This document shows, piece after piece, positions 9,196 through 18,339 of a stretch of 64,000 nt of DNA. The notes beneath the pieces were generated by a model. The model had not been told where the DNA came from and did no database searches. It saw only the letters and a list, made by a program, of their open reading frames with translations. A program made the translations under genes and the position numbers. The stretch is from Rhodanobacter sp. FDAARGOS 1247 (GTDB lineage: Bacteria > Pseudomonadota > Gammaproteobacteria > Xanthomonadales > Rhodanobacteraceae), in the NCBI RefSeq assembly GCF_016889805.1, contig NZ_CP069535.1, positions 682,001 to 746,000 on the forward strand. The letters are read 5' to 3'. The number at the start of each line of letters is the position of its first letter. Positions within the stretch are counted from its first letter, which is position 1.

Positions 9196-9258
9196 GGGCG
9201 CTCGCCATGGTGCTGATCGAAGCACGCTTCAATGTGTGCACCTCGCCAGCCCGGCCCA

Positions 9259-9290
9259 TCATCCCAACCCTCTTCCCGCAGGCGAGGGGG
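9259..9290. repeat. REP-like element forming the 3' end of cydA
   Basis: TCATCCCAACCCTCTTCCCGCAGGCGAGGGGG resembles the other REP-like elements but is degenerate in the left arm. On the minus strand it encodes the last ten residues of CydA (SPSPAGRGLG) and its stop codon. Confidence 0.65.
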
Positions 9291-10836
9291 AGCCATCCGT
9301 GGACGGCCAGATGCCCAGGCCATCCGGCCCCTTGCGCACGAACTTCAGCATCAGGAACACGTCGATCACCGCCAGCGCGGTATAGAACAGCACGAAGCCG
9401 CCCAGCGACGTCATTACCTGGCCTGCGCTCACCGACGACACGCCCAGCGCGGTGGGCAATACGCCCTCGATGGCCCACGGCTGGCGGCCGTACTCGGCGA
9501 CGATCCAGCCCAGCTCGATCGCGACCCAAGGCAGCGGCAGACTCCACAAGGCCAGGCGCAGATACCAGCGCTGCGTATCGAGCTGGCGCGTGCTGGCCTT
9601 CCAGAACGAGAAGGCGAACAGCGCGATGAAATAGAAGCCGCAGCCGACCATGATGCGGAACGCCCAGAACAGCACCGGCACGTTCGGGATGGTGCTGTCG
9701 GCGGCCTTCTGGATGTCTGCCGGGGTGGCCTGGCGCGGGTCGTCCACGTACTTCTTCAGCAGCAACGCATAGCCCAGGTCCTTGTCGTGCGCGGCCAGCG
9801 TGGCCCTGGCTTTTGCGTTGTCCCGGTCCTGACGCAGCACCAGCATGGCGTCGTAGGCCTGGATGCCGGTGCCGATCCGACCCTTGGCGGTCTCCACCAG
9901 TTCGGCGATGCCGGGCATCGTCTCGTCGATCGAACGGGTGCCGATCAGGCCCATGACCCAGGGAATCTTCACGGCATAGTCCGTGCTGCGTCGTTGCACG
10001 TCCGGAAGGCCAAACACGGTGAACGAGGCCGGCGCCGGCTCGGTGTGCCACATCGCCTCGATCGCGGCCATCTTCATCTTCTGGTTCAGCGACACCGTGT
10101 AGCCCGAGGCATCGCCGAGCACCACCACCGACAGCGCCGCAGCCAGGCCGAAGCTTGCGGCCACCGTCATCGAGCGTTTGGCGAAATCCACGTTGCGGCC
10201 GCGCAGCAGGTACCACGCGCTGATCGACAGCACGAACATCGCGCCCAGCACGTAGCCGGCGCTCACCGTGTGCACGAATTTCTCCTGCGCCACCGGGTTG
10301 AAGAACACCTCGGAGAACGAGGTCACCTCCATCCGCATCGTGGTCGGGTTGAACGCCGAACCGACCGGATGCTGCATCCACGCGTTGGCGACCAGGATCC
10401 ACAACGCCGACAGGCTGGTGCCCAGCGCGAGGAACCAGGTCACCAGCAGGTGCTTGATCCGCGAGATGCGATCCCAGCCCATGAAGAACACGCCGATCAG
10501 GGTGGCCTCCAGGAAGAACGCCATCAGTCCCTCGATCGCCAGCGGCGCGCCGAAGATGTCGCCCACGTAATGCGAGTAGTACGCCCAGTTCATGCCGAAC
10601 TGGAATTCCATGGTCACTCCGGTGGCCACGCCCATCGCGAAATTGATGCCGAACAGCACGCCCCAGAAGCGCACCATCTGCCTCCACACCTCGCGCCCGG
10701 TCATCACGTAGACGCTCTCCATGATGGCCAGCATCCACACCAGGCCCAGGGTCAGCGGCACGAACAGGAAGTGGTACATCGCGGTCAGCGCGAACTGCAG
10801 GCGCGACAGCGTGACGACATCGGCGTCGATGATCAT
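9259..10836 (-). CDS. cydA: Cytochrome d ubiquinol oxidase subunit I
   Basis: A 525-residue subunit carrying hemes b558, b595 and d of bd oxidase. Visible hallmarks are the N-terminal LSRLQFALTAMYHFLFVPLT (heme-ligand histidine), WGVLFGINFAMG with the GVTMEFQFGMNW region, and GWIVAEYGRQPW near residue 445. Length fits the long Q-loop class. The ATG at 10836 overlaps the stop of the upstream cydP gene (ATGA). The C-terminal ten residues come from a REP-like repeat rather than family sequence. Confidence 0.96.
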   Translation of the reverse strand: MIIDADVVTLSRLQFALTAMYHFLFVPLTLGLVWMLAIMESVYVMTGREVWRQMVRFWGVLFGINFAMGVATGVTMEFQFGMNWAYYSHYVGDIFGAPLAIEGLMAFFLEATLIGVFFMGWDRISRIKHLLVTWFLALGTSLSALWILVANAWMQHPVGSAFNPTTMRMEVTSFSEVFFNPVAQEKFVHTVSAGYVLGAMFVLSISAWYLLRGRNVDFAKRSMTVAASFGLAAALSVVVLGDASGYTVSLNQKMKMAAIEAMWHTEPAPASFTVFGLPDVQRRSTDYAVKIPWVMGLIGTRSIDETMPGIAELVETAKGRIGTGIQAYDAMLVLRQDRDNAKARATLAAHDKDLGYALLLKKYVDDPRQATPADIQKAADSTIPNVPVLFWAFRIMVGCGFYFIALFAFSFWKASTRQLDTQRWYLRLALWSLPLPWVAIELGWIVAEYGRQPWAIEGVLPTALGVSSVSAGQVMTSLGGFVLFYTALAVIDVFLMLKFVRKGPDGLGIWPSTDGSPSPAGRGLG

Positions 10837-11063
10837 GGGCGGGCTTCCGCGGCGGCGTGGGACGCGGGGGCGAGCCGCTGCGCGATCGCCTCCGCGCTGG
10901 TGTCGGGCTTCGGCTGCGGTGCAAACACCACCCACCAGATCAGCGTCAGCGCCGCGATCTTCAGCGCGATGATCGCGAACAGTTCAAGGCTCAACCGCCG
11001 CAATGGCCGCGGCGACGTGCCGAAGGTCTCGGCGGAAGTGCTGGAAACCGGGGAGCTGGACAT
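10833..11063 (-). CDS. cydP: CydP-type cytochrome bd small membrane protein
   Basis: A 76-residue protein with one hydrophobic segment (about residues 27-48, LELFAIIALKIAALTLIWWVVF) following a cytoplasmic Ser/Arg-rich start, and a Pro/Ala-rich tail. It starts the cyd operon and overlaps cydA by 4 bases, which matches the small subunit named CydP that precedes cydA in many proteobacteria. The role in the oxidase is inferred from this position. Family assignment is by recollection of size, motif FAP and context. Confidence 0.75.
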   Translation of the reverse strand: MSSSPVSSTSAETFGTSPRPLRRLSLELFAIIALKIAALTLIWWVVFAPQPKPDTSAEAIAQRLAPASHAAAEARP

Positions 11064-11145
11064 GCGACGAATCCGGGCCTTGCCTGCCCGTCAGCATACG
11101 CCGCGGGGATGTCTCGGCCATGTGGACGAATGTCGCAGCGGCGAC

Positions 11146-12462
11146 TTACAGCATGCCGAACGCATCCCGGGTGAGGTTTTCCGGCGCGTCGTCGGTGCAC
11201 GCCACGTCGTCCTCGATGCGGATGCCGCCGTACTGGCGGAAGTGGTCGACCTTCGCCCAGTCGATGTCGGCCGCGATCGGTTTGTCGCGCAGTTCGGCCA
11301 GCAGCATGTCGATGAAATACAGGCCGGGCTCGATCGTCACCACCATGCCCGGCTCCAGCACGCGGGTCATGCGCAGGTACGGATGGCCGTCCGGACGGGC
11401 GATGCTGCCGCCGCGTTCGCCTTGCTGGAAGCCGGCCACGTCGTGCACCTGCAGGCCGATCGGATGGCCCAGGCCGTGCGGAAAGAACGCGCCGGTCACG
11501 CCGGACTCGACCGCGCTTTCCGCGCTCATGCGCAGGAAGCCATGCTCGCGCAGCACGCCGGCCAGCACGTGGTGGGCATGGATGTGCAGCTCGGGGTAGC
11601 CCTGCCCGGCGCGCACTTTCGCCGCGAAGCCGCGCTGCGCGGCGTCGACGCTGTCGATCAGCGACTGGAATTCGCCCGCCTGCGGCGAGGCGTAGGTGCG
11701 GGTGATGTCGCTGGCGTAACCCGCCGCGCTGGCGCCGGCGTCGATCAGGAACGAGCGCGACGCCGCCGGCGGCGTGCGGTCGAAGTGCGTGTAGTGCAGC
11801 ACCGCGCCGTGTTCGTTCAGGGCCACGATGCTGGCGTAGGGCAACTCGGCATCGATCTGTTTCGCGGCAGCGAGATAGGCCATGTGGATGCCGAACTCGC
11901 TTTCGCCGGCGTGGAACGCCGCTTCGGCGGCGTGATGGGCGCGCGTGCCGATGCGGCTGGCTTCGCGCATCAGGGCCAGTTCGTACGGCGTCTTGTAGCT
12001 GCGGTGCCAGTGCAGGTAGTCGAGCACGGCCGGCGGGTTGTTCGCCTCCACGCCATCGGTGACGGGGCAGGCGGCGGCGATCACCGCGCGCCTGCCGGCG
12101 GGCAGTTGCGCGATCGCTTCGGCGGCGCTGCGCACGATCACGATGTCGAAGTGCTCCACCCAGTAGCCGTGCGGCGCCGCAGGCACCACGTGCCAGTAGT
12201 CGCGCGGCTGCACGAAGACCAGCTTCGGCTTGCTGCCCGGCGTGTACGCGACCCAGCTGCCCGGCGCGTCGGTCAGCGGCAGCCAGTGCTTGAAGTGCGG
12301 ATTGACCACGAACGGGTAGTCCTGGTCGTCGAGGAACTTGCCCGGCGGCGTGCCGGCGGCGACCAGCAGGTGGTCGTAGCCGCCCAGCGCAAGCGCGCGG
12401 TCGGCGCGTTCGCGCACGGTGGCGAGGTGCTGCGGATACAGCGGGGCGAACAAGTCGGACAT
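11146..12462 (-). CDS. pepQ: Xaa-Pro dipeptidase (prolidase)
   Basis: A 438-residue M24 peptidase (E. coli PepQ 443) that hydrolyses Xaa-Pro dipeptides. The metal-binding set is LIDAGASAAGYASDITRTY (two Asp), HGLGHPIGLQVHD (His), VTIEPGLYF (Glu) and GGIRIEDDV (Glu). Start is ATG 12462 with AGGAG eight bases upstream. It is monocistronic by appearance, 83 bases from the cyd operon. Not to be confused with pepP earlier in the window; the two share fold but differ in specificity. Confidence 0.95.
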   Translation of the reverse strand: MSDLFAPLYPQHLATVRERADRALALGGYDHLLVAAGTPPGKFLDDQDYPFVVNPHFKHWLPLTDAPGSWVAYTPGSKPKLVFVQPRDYWHVVPAAPHGYWVEHFDIVIVRSAAEAIAQLPAGRRAVIAAACPVTDGVEANNPPAVLDYLHWHRSYKTPYELALMREASRIGTRAHHAAEAAFHAGESEFGIHMAYLAAAKQIDAELPYASIVALNEHGAVLHYTHFDRTPPAASRSFLIDAGASAAGYASDITRTYASPQAGEFQSLIDSVDAAQRGFAAKVRAGQGYPELHIHAHHVLAGVLREHGFLRMSAESAVESGVTGAFFPHGLGHPIGLQVHDVAGFQQGERGGSIARPDGHPYLRMTRVLEPGMVVTIEPGLYFIDMLLAELRDKPIAADIDWAKVDHFRQYGGIRIEDDVACTDDAPENLTRDAFGML

Positions 12463-12595
12463 GGAGACTCCTGCGACGACGAATCGTTGCGCGGCCGCCG
12501 CGCGGATGCGGCGGGAGCGAGCGTTTCGCGGTGGACCGGGGATGGGCGGGGCAGGCGTCATGATGACGCCGCCGCGCCGCAACTTCCAGTCAGGG

Positions 12596-12943
12596 TCAGG
12601 CCTGCGCCAGCCAGCTCTCGAGGCGTGCGGCGTCGGCGTCGCTGATCGCCACGATGCGATAGCCGGCCCAGATCTGCCCGGAACTGGCGGCCGCTTCGTG
12701 CCACTGTTCCTGGATGCCGACCTCGATCGGTTGCGACTGGGTCAGCATCCGGCCCGAGCCGGGCAGGGTCATGCTGACCTGATACAAGGCCTCGCTGCGC
12801 GGCGCCTGGGCGCTGATCAGCAGCATGCCGGTGCTGGAAAGATTGCCGAGGTGGCCGATCGGCAGGCCGCTGATCACGTCGGTGACGATCGCATTGACGG
12901 AGGCCCGCTTGCGCTCGGCACGGCGCTGGTTGCTGGTGCTCAT
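12596..12943 (-). CDS. PilZ domain protein
   Basis: A 115-residue single PilZ-like domain. The N-terminal QRRAERKR resembles the RxxxR c-di-GMP contact of PilZ, and GNLSSTGMLLIS resembles the D/NxSxxG motif with N in place of D. A role as a cyclic di-GMP effector is likely but not certain given the substitution. Its ATG overlaps the stop of the DUF1631 gene just upstream, so the two are translated together and may act together. Confidence 0.82.
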   Translation of the reverse strand: MSTSNQRRAERKRASVNAIVTDVISGLPIGHLGNLSSTGMLLISAQAPRSEALYQVSMTLPGSGRMLTQSQPIEVGIQEQWHEAAASSGQIWAGYRIVAISDADAARLESWLAQA

Positions 12944-15306
12944 GGGCGGGCGCTCCCGGACGGCGGGCGTCGTGGCTGCAGGCTGCCGGTGAGGCTGCGC
13001 CATGCGCGGTCGAGCAGGCTGTCCGGCTGGGCCGGCACTTCGCAGACGCGGCCGCTGGCGACTTCATGGGCAAGCTGGGTCAGGCTCATTTCCTCGCCGC
13101 GCTGGCCGCGCCGGCTGACCAGCAGGCAGCGGCCGGACATCGGCGAGTACCAGGCCAGCTTGCGTCGGGAGATCTGCCCGCTGGCCGGGTCGATGAACTC
13201 GAACCAGCTGCCGAACGGCAGTTCCTTCAGATGCTGTTCGATGCGCCGCACCCGCGGATCGACCGCGTCATCCTGCTGCTGCGACGTCGCCGCGGCGGCC
13301 GGCGCATGCGGCGGCGCCGGTTCGCTGCGGGCCGCCGGCGCGGTCGTGCTTTTGCGCGGGGACGGCGGGGCGGCGGCCGGGCCTGCCATCGTTTCGTGGC
13401 TGGACTGTTGCTCGCCCAGCCGCTGGTGCTGCTTCAGGCGCAGCGCCAGGTCGGTGGCGCTGGGTAGCTCGGTGGAGGGGTCCGGCGTGCCGGCGCCCAG
13501 CAGCCGCTGGGCCACCTGCACCGCCTCTTCGGCGTGCATGCCGATCTGCTGCAGGCCCGATTCCACTTCCGTCTGCAGGTGCAGGCGGTCGTCGACCGGC
13601 AGGCGGCCGAGCAGCTGGTCGGTGATCTTCAGTTGCTCGCGGAACGCCTCGCTCTGTTCGCCGTGGCGCAGCAGGGTCAGCGCCAGCACGTCCGACCAGG
13701 CGCGGTCGAGCAGGGCGCGCAGCAGGCCACGCGGTGGCGATTGCGCGAACCGCTCGGCCATCAGCTCGCCGGCGCGGCGACGTGCCTGGTCGAGTCGCTC
13801 GCGACCCTGGGCCGCTTCCACGTGGCGCCGCTCGGCGGCCTGCGCCTTGCGCGTGAGCAGGGCCAGATGATGTTCGATGTCGGCCAGCAAGGTGGTGTAC
13901 AGGCCGGCGCTGGGCGGCTCCTGGTTGGCGCGGCTGACCAATTGCTCCAGCTTGCTCGCCAGCGGCCGGTTGCTTTCGTCGTCGCTGCCGTCCAGCCAGT
14001 CGTTGGCGGCGGCGGTGACGGTGTCCAGCAGCCGGCGTGCCGGGTGCTCGCGTTTCTCGAAGAAGCCATGGTCGGCCACGGCCATGCGCAGCACCGGCAA
14101 CTGCAGGTCGGTCAGCAGGTGGCTGGCGTTGCCGCCCTGCTGCAGCTGATGGCCGAGCTGCTCGAACAGGCGCGCGACCAGCTCCACCGTGTCGCCCTGT
14201 TCGTCGCTGAGCTGGGTGCGTGGCGCGCCGGCGGGCTTGCCGAAGTTGAGCTGGGCCACCAGTTCCTCGCGCAGGCGGGCGGCGGTGCGCAGTTCGCGGC
14301 TGGCCTGGTCGGTGACCTGGGCCAGGTGCTGCTGCAAGGCGCCCAGTGCCGACTGCAGTTCGTCCTCGCTGGCCGCGCGCCCGGCGGAGCCGCCGCTGAG
14401 ACCGCCCTGGACGGCGCGTTGCTGCGCCAGCAGATCGCGCAGGGATTCCAGTACCTCGATCGGCGCTCCCGGCGCGCCGCCCGATGCATGGGCGGGCGTG
14501 GCGCTTGCGCCGAGGCTTGCCGGTGTCGTCGCGGCTTCGCCGGCGGCCTCACCGCCGGCGCCGGTGGTGCGGGATCGCTTGCCGATGTTCCGCGGGATCG
14601 GGATGCTGCGCAGCTGCGGCAGGATGCCGTCGGCCTTGAGCTGGGCGTTGATGCTCTCGTACAGCGGGCCCAGCGGCTGGATCACCCACTGATCGAAGTG
14701 CTGCAGCAACAGCAGCTGGTGCTTGAGCGGCAGCTCGAACTCGCTGCTGGCGGCGTGGCAGGCCCTGGCCATGGCGTGAGGACCGAGGGGCAGCGCCGGG
14801 CCTTCCAGCGGCGGCGCGCCGATCAGTACCGCCAGCCGGTAACCCAGTTCGTACAGGGTGTTGCTGTGGCGGACCTCGCCGCGGGCGCCCAGCTGTTCGA
14901 GCATCATGGCCACTTCCTGCTCGCCCGGGTCGACCAGTTCGAGCACCTGCCACGACTTCTCGTTGCCGGCCGACTCGGCCGAGTCGGGGTTGCGCTCGTC
15001 TACCTGGTCGAGCGCGGCGCCGAGCTGTTCCATGAAGCGCTGGGCAAACGCGGCGCGATCCTGCAGCACGCGTTGCCGACTGGCGAAGCAATCCTGCTGG
15101 ACGCCGGCATTGTGGGCGCGCTCGGCCAGCGCAAACAGCTGTTTCTCGAATTCGCCCAGGCAGCGCCGCAGGGGTTCCTGCAGTCCTTCCACGCACAGCG
15201 TGTAACTGGTTTCGAACAGGCGCTGCGCACGCGCAGGCCAGCGCGCGCTAGTCCTGCCGCCCTGATGCGACGCAAACGAGTGACGTCGATCGTGTCCGAC
15301 ATCCAT
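12940..15306 (-). CDS. DUF1631 family protein
   Basis: A 788-residue, Gln/Ala/Arg-rich, mainly helical soluble protein of the DUF1631 family, which has no settled function. Recognisable are the N-terminal region around FETSYTLCVEGLQEPLRRCLGE, the middle DRLHLQTEVESGLQQIG, and the C-terminal GSWFEFIDPASGQISRRKLAWYSP segment, which looks like a degenerate PilZ-type domain in this family. A low-complexity Ala/Pro stretch lies near residues 640-680. Start taken at ATG 15306. It ends by overlapping the PilZ gene; a c-di-GMP-linked role is inferred. Confidence 0.85.
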   Translation of the reverse strand: MDVGHDRRHSFASHQGGRTSARWPARAQRLFETSYTLCVEGLQEPLRRCLGEFEKQLFALAERAHNAGVQQDCFASRQRVLQDRAAFAQRFMEQLGAALDQVDERNPDSAESAGNEKSWQVLELVDPGEQEVAMMLEQLGARGEVRHSNTLYELGYRLAVLIGAPPLEGPALPLGPHAMARACHAASSEFELPLKHQLLLLQHFDQWVIQPLGPLYESINAQLKADGILPQLRSIPIPRNIGKRSRTTGAGGEAAGEAATTPASLGASATPAHASGGAPGAPIEVLESLRDLLAQQRAVQGGLSGGSAGRAASEDELQSALGALQQHLAQVTDQASRELRTAARLREELVAQLNFGKPAGAPRTQLSDEQGDTVELVARLFEQLGHQLQQGGNASHLLTDLQLPVLRMAVADHGFFEKREHPARRLLDTVTAAANDWLDGSDDESNRPLASKLEQLVSRANQEPPSAGLYTTLLADIEHHLALLTRKAQAAERRHVEAAQGRERLDQARRRAGELMAERFAQSPPRGLLRALLDRAWSDVLALTLLRHGEQSEAFREQLKITDQLLGRLPVDDRLHLQTEVESGLQQIGMHAEEAVQVAQRLLGAGTPDPSTELPSATDLALRLKQHQRLGEQQSSHETMAGPAAAPPSPRKSTTAPAARSEPAPPHAPAAAATSQQQDDAVDPRVRRIEQHLKELPFGSWFEFIDPASGQISRRKLAWYSPMSGRCLLVSRRGQRGEEMSLTQLAHEVASGRVCEVPAQPDSLLDRAWRSLTGSLQPRRPPSGSARP

Positions 15307-15611
15307 GCAAGTGCCTGTGAATTCCCCCCGGAGCGGCCAGTTTATGCTGGTTCCCGCGGCTATGCCATGCGGAGGCCGAAATTCGGGGGACGACGATCGA
15401 CGGGGTCGTGGCGAAAGCGGGCATGCGATGGTCGCCCCGAGCCGCCGGGGCAGGTCTATATTGTGCGGCCGGAAAGGTTCGCGACGACGTTGTGTTGATG
15501 CCTGTTCGGGCAGGTTGGCGAATTGGCGGGCGATCGCTGCGCCGCGGTGCGGGGTCATGCGAATGCCGGTGTGTGGCACGCTCTGGCCGGACAGGGCAGG
15601 GAAAACAGGCA
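15307..15611. other. 305-base intergenic region, divergent genes
   Basis: This gap separates the DUF1631 gene (minus) from the LysM lipoprotein gene (plus). I found no convincing gene, RNA or repeat. A TATATT at 15457-15462 is a possible -10 for the plus gene, but no -35 is visible. Open reading continues in frame upstream of the lipoprotein start, but it lacks protein-like features. Confidence 0.5.
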
Positions 15612-16553
15612 GTGCAAACGACATCGACAAGATCCTGGCGCCGCCAGCCACGGCAATGGACGACGCCGTGCGCGACGCTACTGCTGGTACTGGCGGTATC
15701 CGGTTGCGTGCGACCGACCCGTTCCGTGGTGGTCAGCCCTTCGGCCCCGCGCGCGACGGGTGTTGCCCGCACGGTGGGCACTGATGCGTCGTTTGCGACG
15801 ATCGTCGACGAGCTGCAGCATGGTCATTACGCGGAAGGCGAACAGGCGCTGCGCCAGCATCTGGCGAGGCATCCGGGCGATCGTGCGGCGCAGGCCATGC
15901 TGCACCAGCTCACCGGCGATCCGCAGCAGTTGCTTGGCCGTTCGTCGCAGGCCCATGTGGTGCAGGAAGGTGAGTCCTACAGCTTGCTGGCGGCTCGTCA
16001 TCTCGGTGATGCCCGCCGGTTCCTGATCCTGGCGCGCTACAACGGTTCGACCAACCCCTCGCGCTTGCAGGTGGGCCAGACGGTGCAGTTGCCGATGTCC
16101 GGGGCCGCTGTCCCGGCGGATGCGGAGCCGGCGGTGGCTGGCACCGGCGAAGCCGGTCGTGGCGCCACGGGCGAGCCGTCGGCACCGGCGCAGGCGGATG
16201 CGCGACGCCCCGTGGCGGCAGTCGCGGAATCATCGGCGCAGAAGGCGCGACGGTTGCAGAAGGAAAGCGTGGCCCTGCTCGGCCAGGGGCAACGACAGCA
16301 GGCGCTGGCGCGCCTCGACGAAGCCTTGACCATCGATCCGCGGCTGCCGCCGGGCGGGTCCGGGGCGGCGTCCCTGCGCAAGGATCTGCTGGCCGGATGC
16401 CACCAGCGGGCCATCGTGCTGTATCGCAACCAGCAGCTGGACCCGGCCATCGCGTTGTGGGACCACGTGCTGGCCATCGATCCGGACTATGAGCCGGCCA
16501 CCATCTACCGCGCCCGCGCGCTCGAGTTGAAGCAGCGGCTCAAGCAGTTCTGA
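15612..16553 (+). CDS. Lipoprotein with LysM and TPR repeats
   Basis: A 313-residue predicted lipoprotein. GTG 15612 opens an Arg-rich n-region and hydrophobic segment ending in the lipobox VSGC (about residue 37). Residues about 120-170 form a LysM domain (HVVQEGESYSLLAARHLGD ... LQVGQTVQLP), which in relatives binds peptidoglycan. After a Pro/Ala-rich linker, the C-terminus carries TPR-like helices (ALARLDEALTIDPRL, AIALWDHVLAIDPDYEPA). It converges with the kinase-FHA operon; a link in envelope sensing is a guess. Start is inferred; earlier in-frame starts exist. Confidence 0.8.
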   Translation: MQTTSTRSWRRQPRQWTTPCATLLLVLAVSGCVRPTRSVVVSPSAPRATGVARTVGTDASFATIVDELQHGHYAEGEQALRQHLARHPGDRAAQAMLHQLTGDPQQLLGRSSQAHVVQEGESYSLLAARHLGDARRFLILARYNGSTNPSRLQVGQTVQLPMSGAAVPADAEPAVAGTGEAGRGATGEPSAPAQADARRPVAAVAESSAQKARRLQKESVALLGQGQRQQALARLDEALTIDPRLPPGGSGAASLRKDLLAGCHQRAIVLYRNQQLDPAIALWDHVLAIDPDYEPATIYRARALELKQRLKQF

Positions 16554-16601
16554 TCGTCGGGCACGGGCAGTGGGCGGGATGCCGCCGGATCGCGTCGTCG
16601 A

Positions 16602-18329
16602 TCAGGATGGGTGGTGTGTGTCGTCGTCGCCGTCTACAGCCTGGCCGTCCGCCACCGGCAGGATCAGCGTAGGTCGGGTGACGTCTTCCACGGTGGCGGC
16701 GGCGGCCGTTTCCCCGGGATGTCGCCGACGGCCCTGCAGCGCACCGTTCATCAGGTTGAATGCGGCGAACAGCCGGCCAAGTTCGTCGCGGCGAACCAGC
16801 CGGATGCGGTAGCGGAAGTCGCCCCGCGCCACCCGCAGCATCGCGTTGCCGAGCAGGTCCAGCAGGGTCAGCAATTGCCGCGACAGCCAGTACGTGGCGC
16901 CGATCACCGCGACCAGCGTCACCACCAGCACGGCGATGATGACCCACAGCGTGGTCTTGCTGGCTGCCCGCAGCGGCGCGTCGCTGATGCCCAGATGCAG
17001 TTCGCCCACCGTGGCCGTCTGGTAATGGACCGGCACGTCGAACAGCAGCATCTCGTCGCGGCCGGGGGCGCCGGTATCGCTGCCCCGATAGCTGTCGATA
17101 TCGTCCGATCGCGACAGCGGCTTCTTCCCGGTCAGCGCCGGCAGCCGGGTGCCGACCTCATCCGCCTGCGTGCTGGCGATGATTTCGCCATAACGATCGG
17201 CGATGGCCAGATAGTGGATCTGCTGGTTGCGGGCGATGCTCTCGACCAGTGCGCGGGTGGCGGCGCGATCGCCGAGCAGCAGGTTCTCCGCCGATTCGTT
17301 GGCGACCATGCGCCCCAGCGAGCTGCCGAAATCCAGCGCCAGGCCGGTGACGGCGGCGTTCTGCTTGGCGTGGATCGCCGCCAGTCCCAGCAGCAGGGTG
17401 AGGCTGAGCGTGGCGCCGAGGACGCCGACCCAGCGCAGGCGCAGCGAGGTGATGTGGCTGGTCAGCGGCCGTTCGTGCAGGCGCTCGTACTCGCGTCGGG
17501 CCAGCCGCAGGTCGGCGACGACTTCGCTTCCCCGCTGATAGCGCTCCGTCGCCGCGGGCGCCAGCAAGGTGTGCACGATGCCGACCAGGATTGACGGCGC
17601 GGACGGGTCGCGTGGCTGGATCGACGGGTTGGGCAGGCGCTGGCGCGCACGGATCAGCTGCCGGATGTCGCCGGTCTCCGGCCATGGCAGCTTGCCGGTG
17701 AGCAGCCAGTACAGCACCACACCCAGCGAGAACAGGTCGCTGCGTGCGTCGGTCGGTTCGCCGCGCAGGTGCTCCGGCGCCATGTAGGCCGGCGTGCCGG
17801 CGATCTGGGTGCGCGTGGCGCCGGGCCTGTCTTGCCCGCCGCGTCGTTCGGCGATGCCGAAATCGTTGACCTTGGCGTGTTGCCAGCCCTCGGCCAGCAT
17901 GATGTTCTCGGGCTTGATGTCGTGGTGCACGACGCCCTGGGCGTGGGCGTAGTCGAGTGCGGCGGCGACCTGTCCGGCCAGCTCCATGATCGCCGGCAGT
18001 GAAGGAAAACCCTCGCGACTGACGCGGCTGGCCAGCGTCTCGCCGGAGAGCCGCTCCATCGCGATGTACGGACTGCCGTCGTCGGTCTCTCCCACGTCGA
18101 AGATGGTGACGATGTGGGGATGGGTGAGGTGGCCGGCGGCTCGCGCCTCGACCAGGAAGCGGTCGCGATAGACGGGGTCGGCGGCAACCTCCCGGTGCAG
18201 GCACTTGATCGCCACCGCACGCTGGATGTCCGGGTCGAAGCCGGCGTAGACGACGGCCATCGCGCCCTCGCCGAGGACGCCGTCGATGCGGTAGCGACCG
18301 ACCTTCGACGGGATCGCGCGCGCGGTCAC
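16602..18329 (-). CDS. Transmembrane Ser/Thr protein kinase with HAMP domain
   Basis: A 575-residue receptor-like kinase. The N-terminal kinase domain (about 12-275) has the Gly loop LGEGAMAVVY, the lysine in VAIKCL, HHDIKPEN in the catalytic loop (HRD Arg replaced by His, Asp retained), NDFGIA and an APE-like MAPEHL. A membrane span near 300-320, an extracytoplasmic sensor region and a second span near 475-497 follow. The C-terminal HAMP segment ends GDFRYRIRLVRRDELGRL, then a short tail. Kinase plus sensor plus C-terminal HAMP is an unusual order. It lies 10 bases after the FHA gene. Confidence 0.9.
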   Translation of the reverse strand: MTARAIPSKVGRYRIDGVLGEGAMAVVYAGFDPDIQRAVAIKCLHREVAADPVYRDRFLVEARAAGHLTHPHIVTIFDVGETDDGSPYIAMERLSGETLASRVSREGFPSLPAIMELAGQVAAALDYAHAQGVVHHDIKPENIMLAEGWQHAKVNDFGIAERRGGQDRPGATRTQIAGTPAYMAPEHLRGEPTDARSDLFSLGVVLYWLLTGKLPWPETGDIRQLIRARQRLPNPSIQPRDPSAPSILVGIVHTLLAPAATERYQRGSEVVADLRLARREYERLHERPLTSHITSLRLRWVGVLGATLSLTLLLGLAAIHAKQNAAVTGLALDFGSSLGRMVANESAENLLLGDRAATRALVESIARNQQIHYLAIADRYGEIIASTQADEVGTRLPALTGKKPLSRSDDIDSYRGSDTGAPGRDEMLLFDVPVHYQTATVGELHLGISDAPLRAASKTTLWVIIAVLVVTLVAVIGATYWLSRQLLTLLDLLGNAMLRVARGDFRYRIRLVRRDELGRLFAAFNLMNGALQGRRRHPGETAAAATVEDVTRPTLILPVADGQAVDGDDDTHHPS

Positions 18330-18339
18330 GGCAGCGGGT

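Noticed and set aside
9232..12645. A 1137-residue plus-strand frame opposite cydA and pepQ
   Set aside because: Its translation is His/Gln/Arg/Ala-rich without domains, and the minus strand encodes unmistakable CydA, CydP and PepQ. It is an antisense artefact.
16602..18329. Kinase as a pseudokinase
   Set aside because: Only the HRD arginine is changed (to His); the Gly loop, Lys, catalytic Asp and DFG are all kept, so activity is likely retained.
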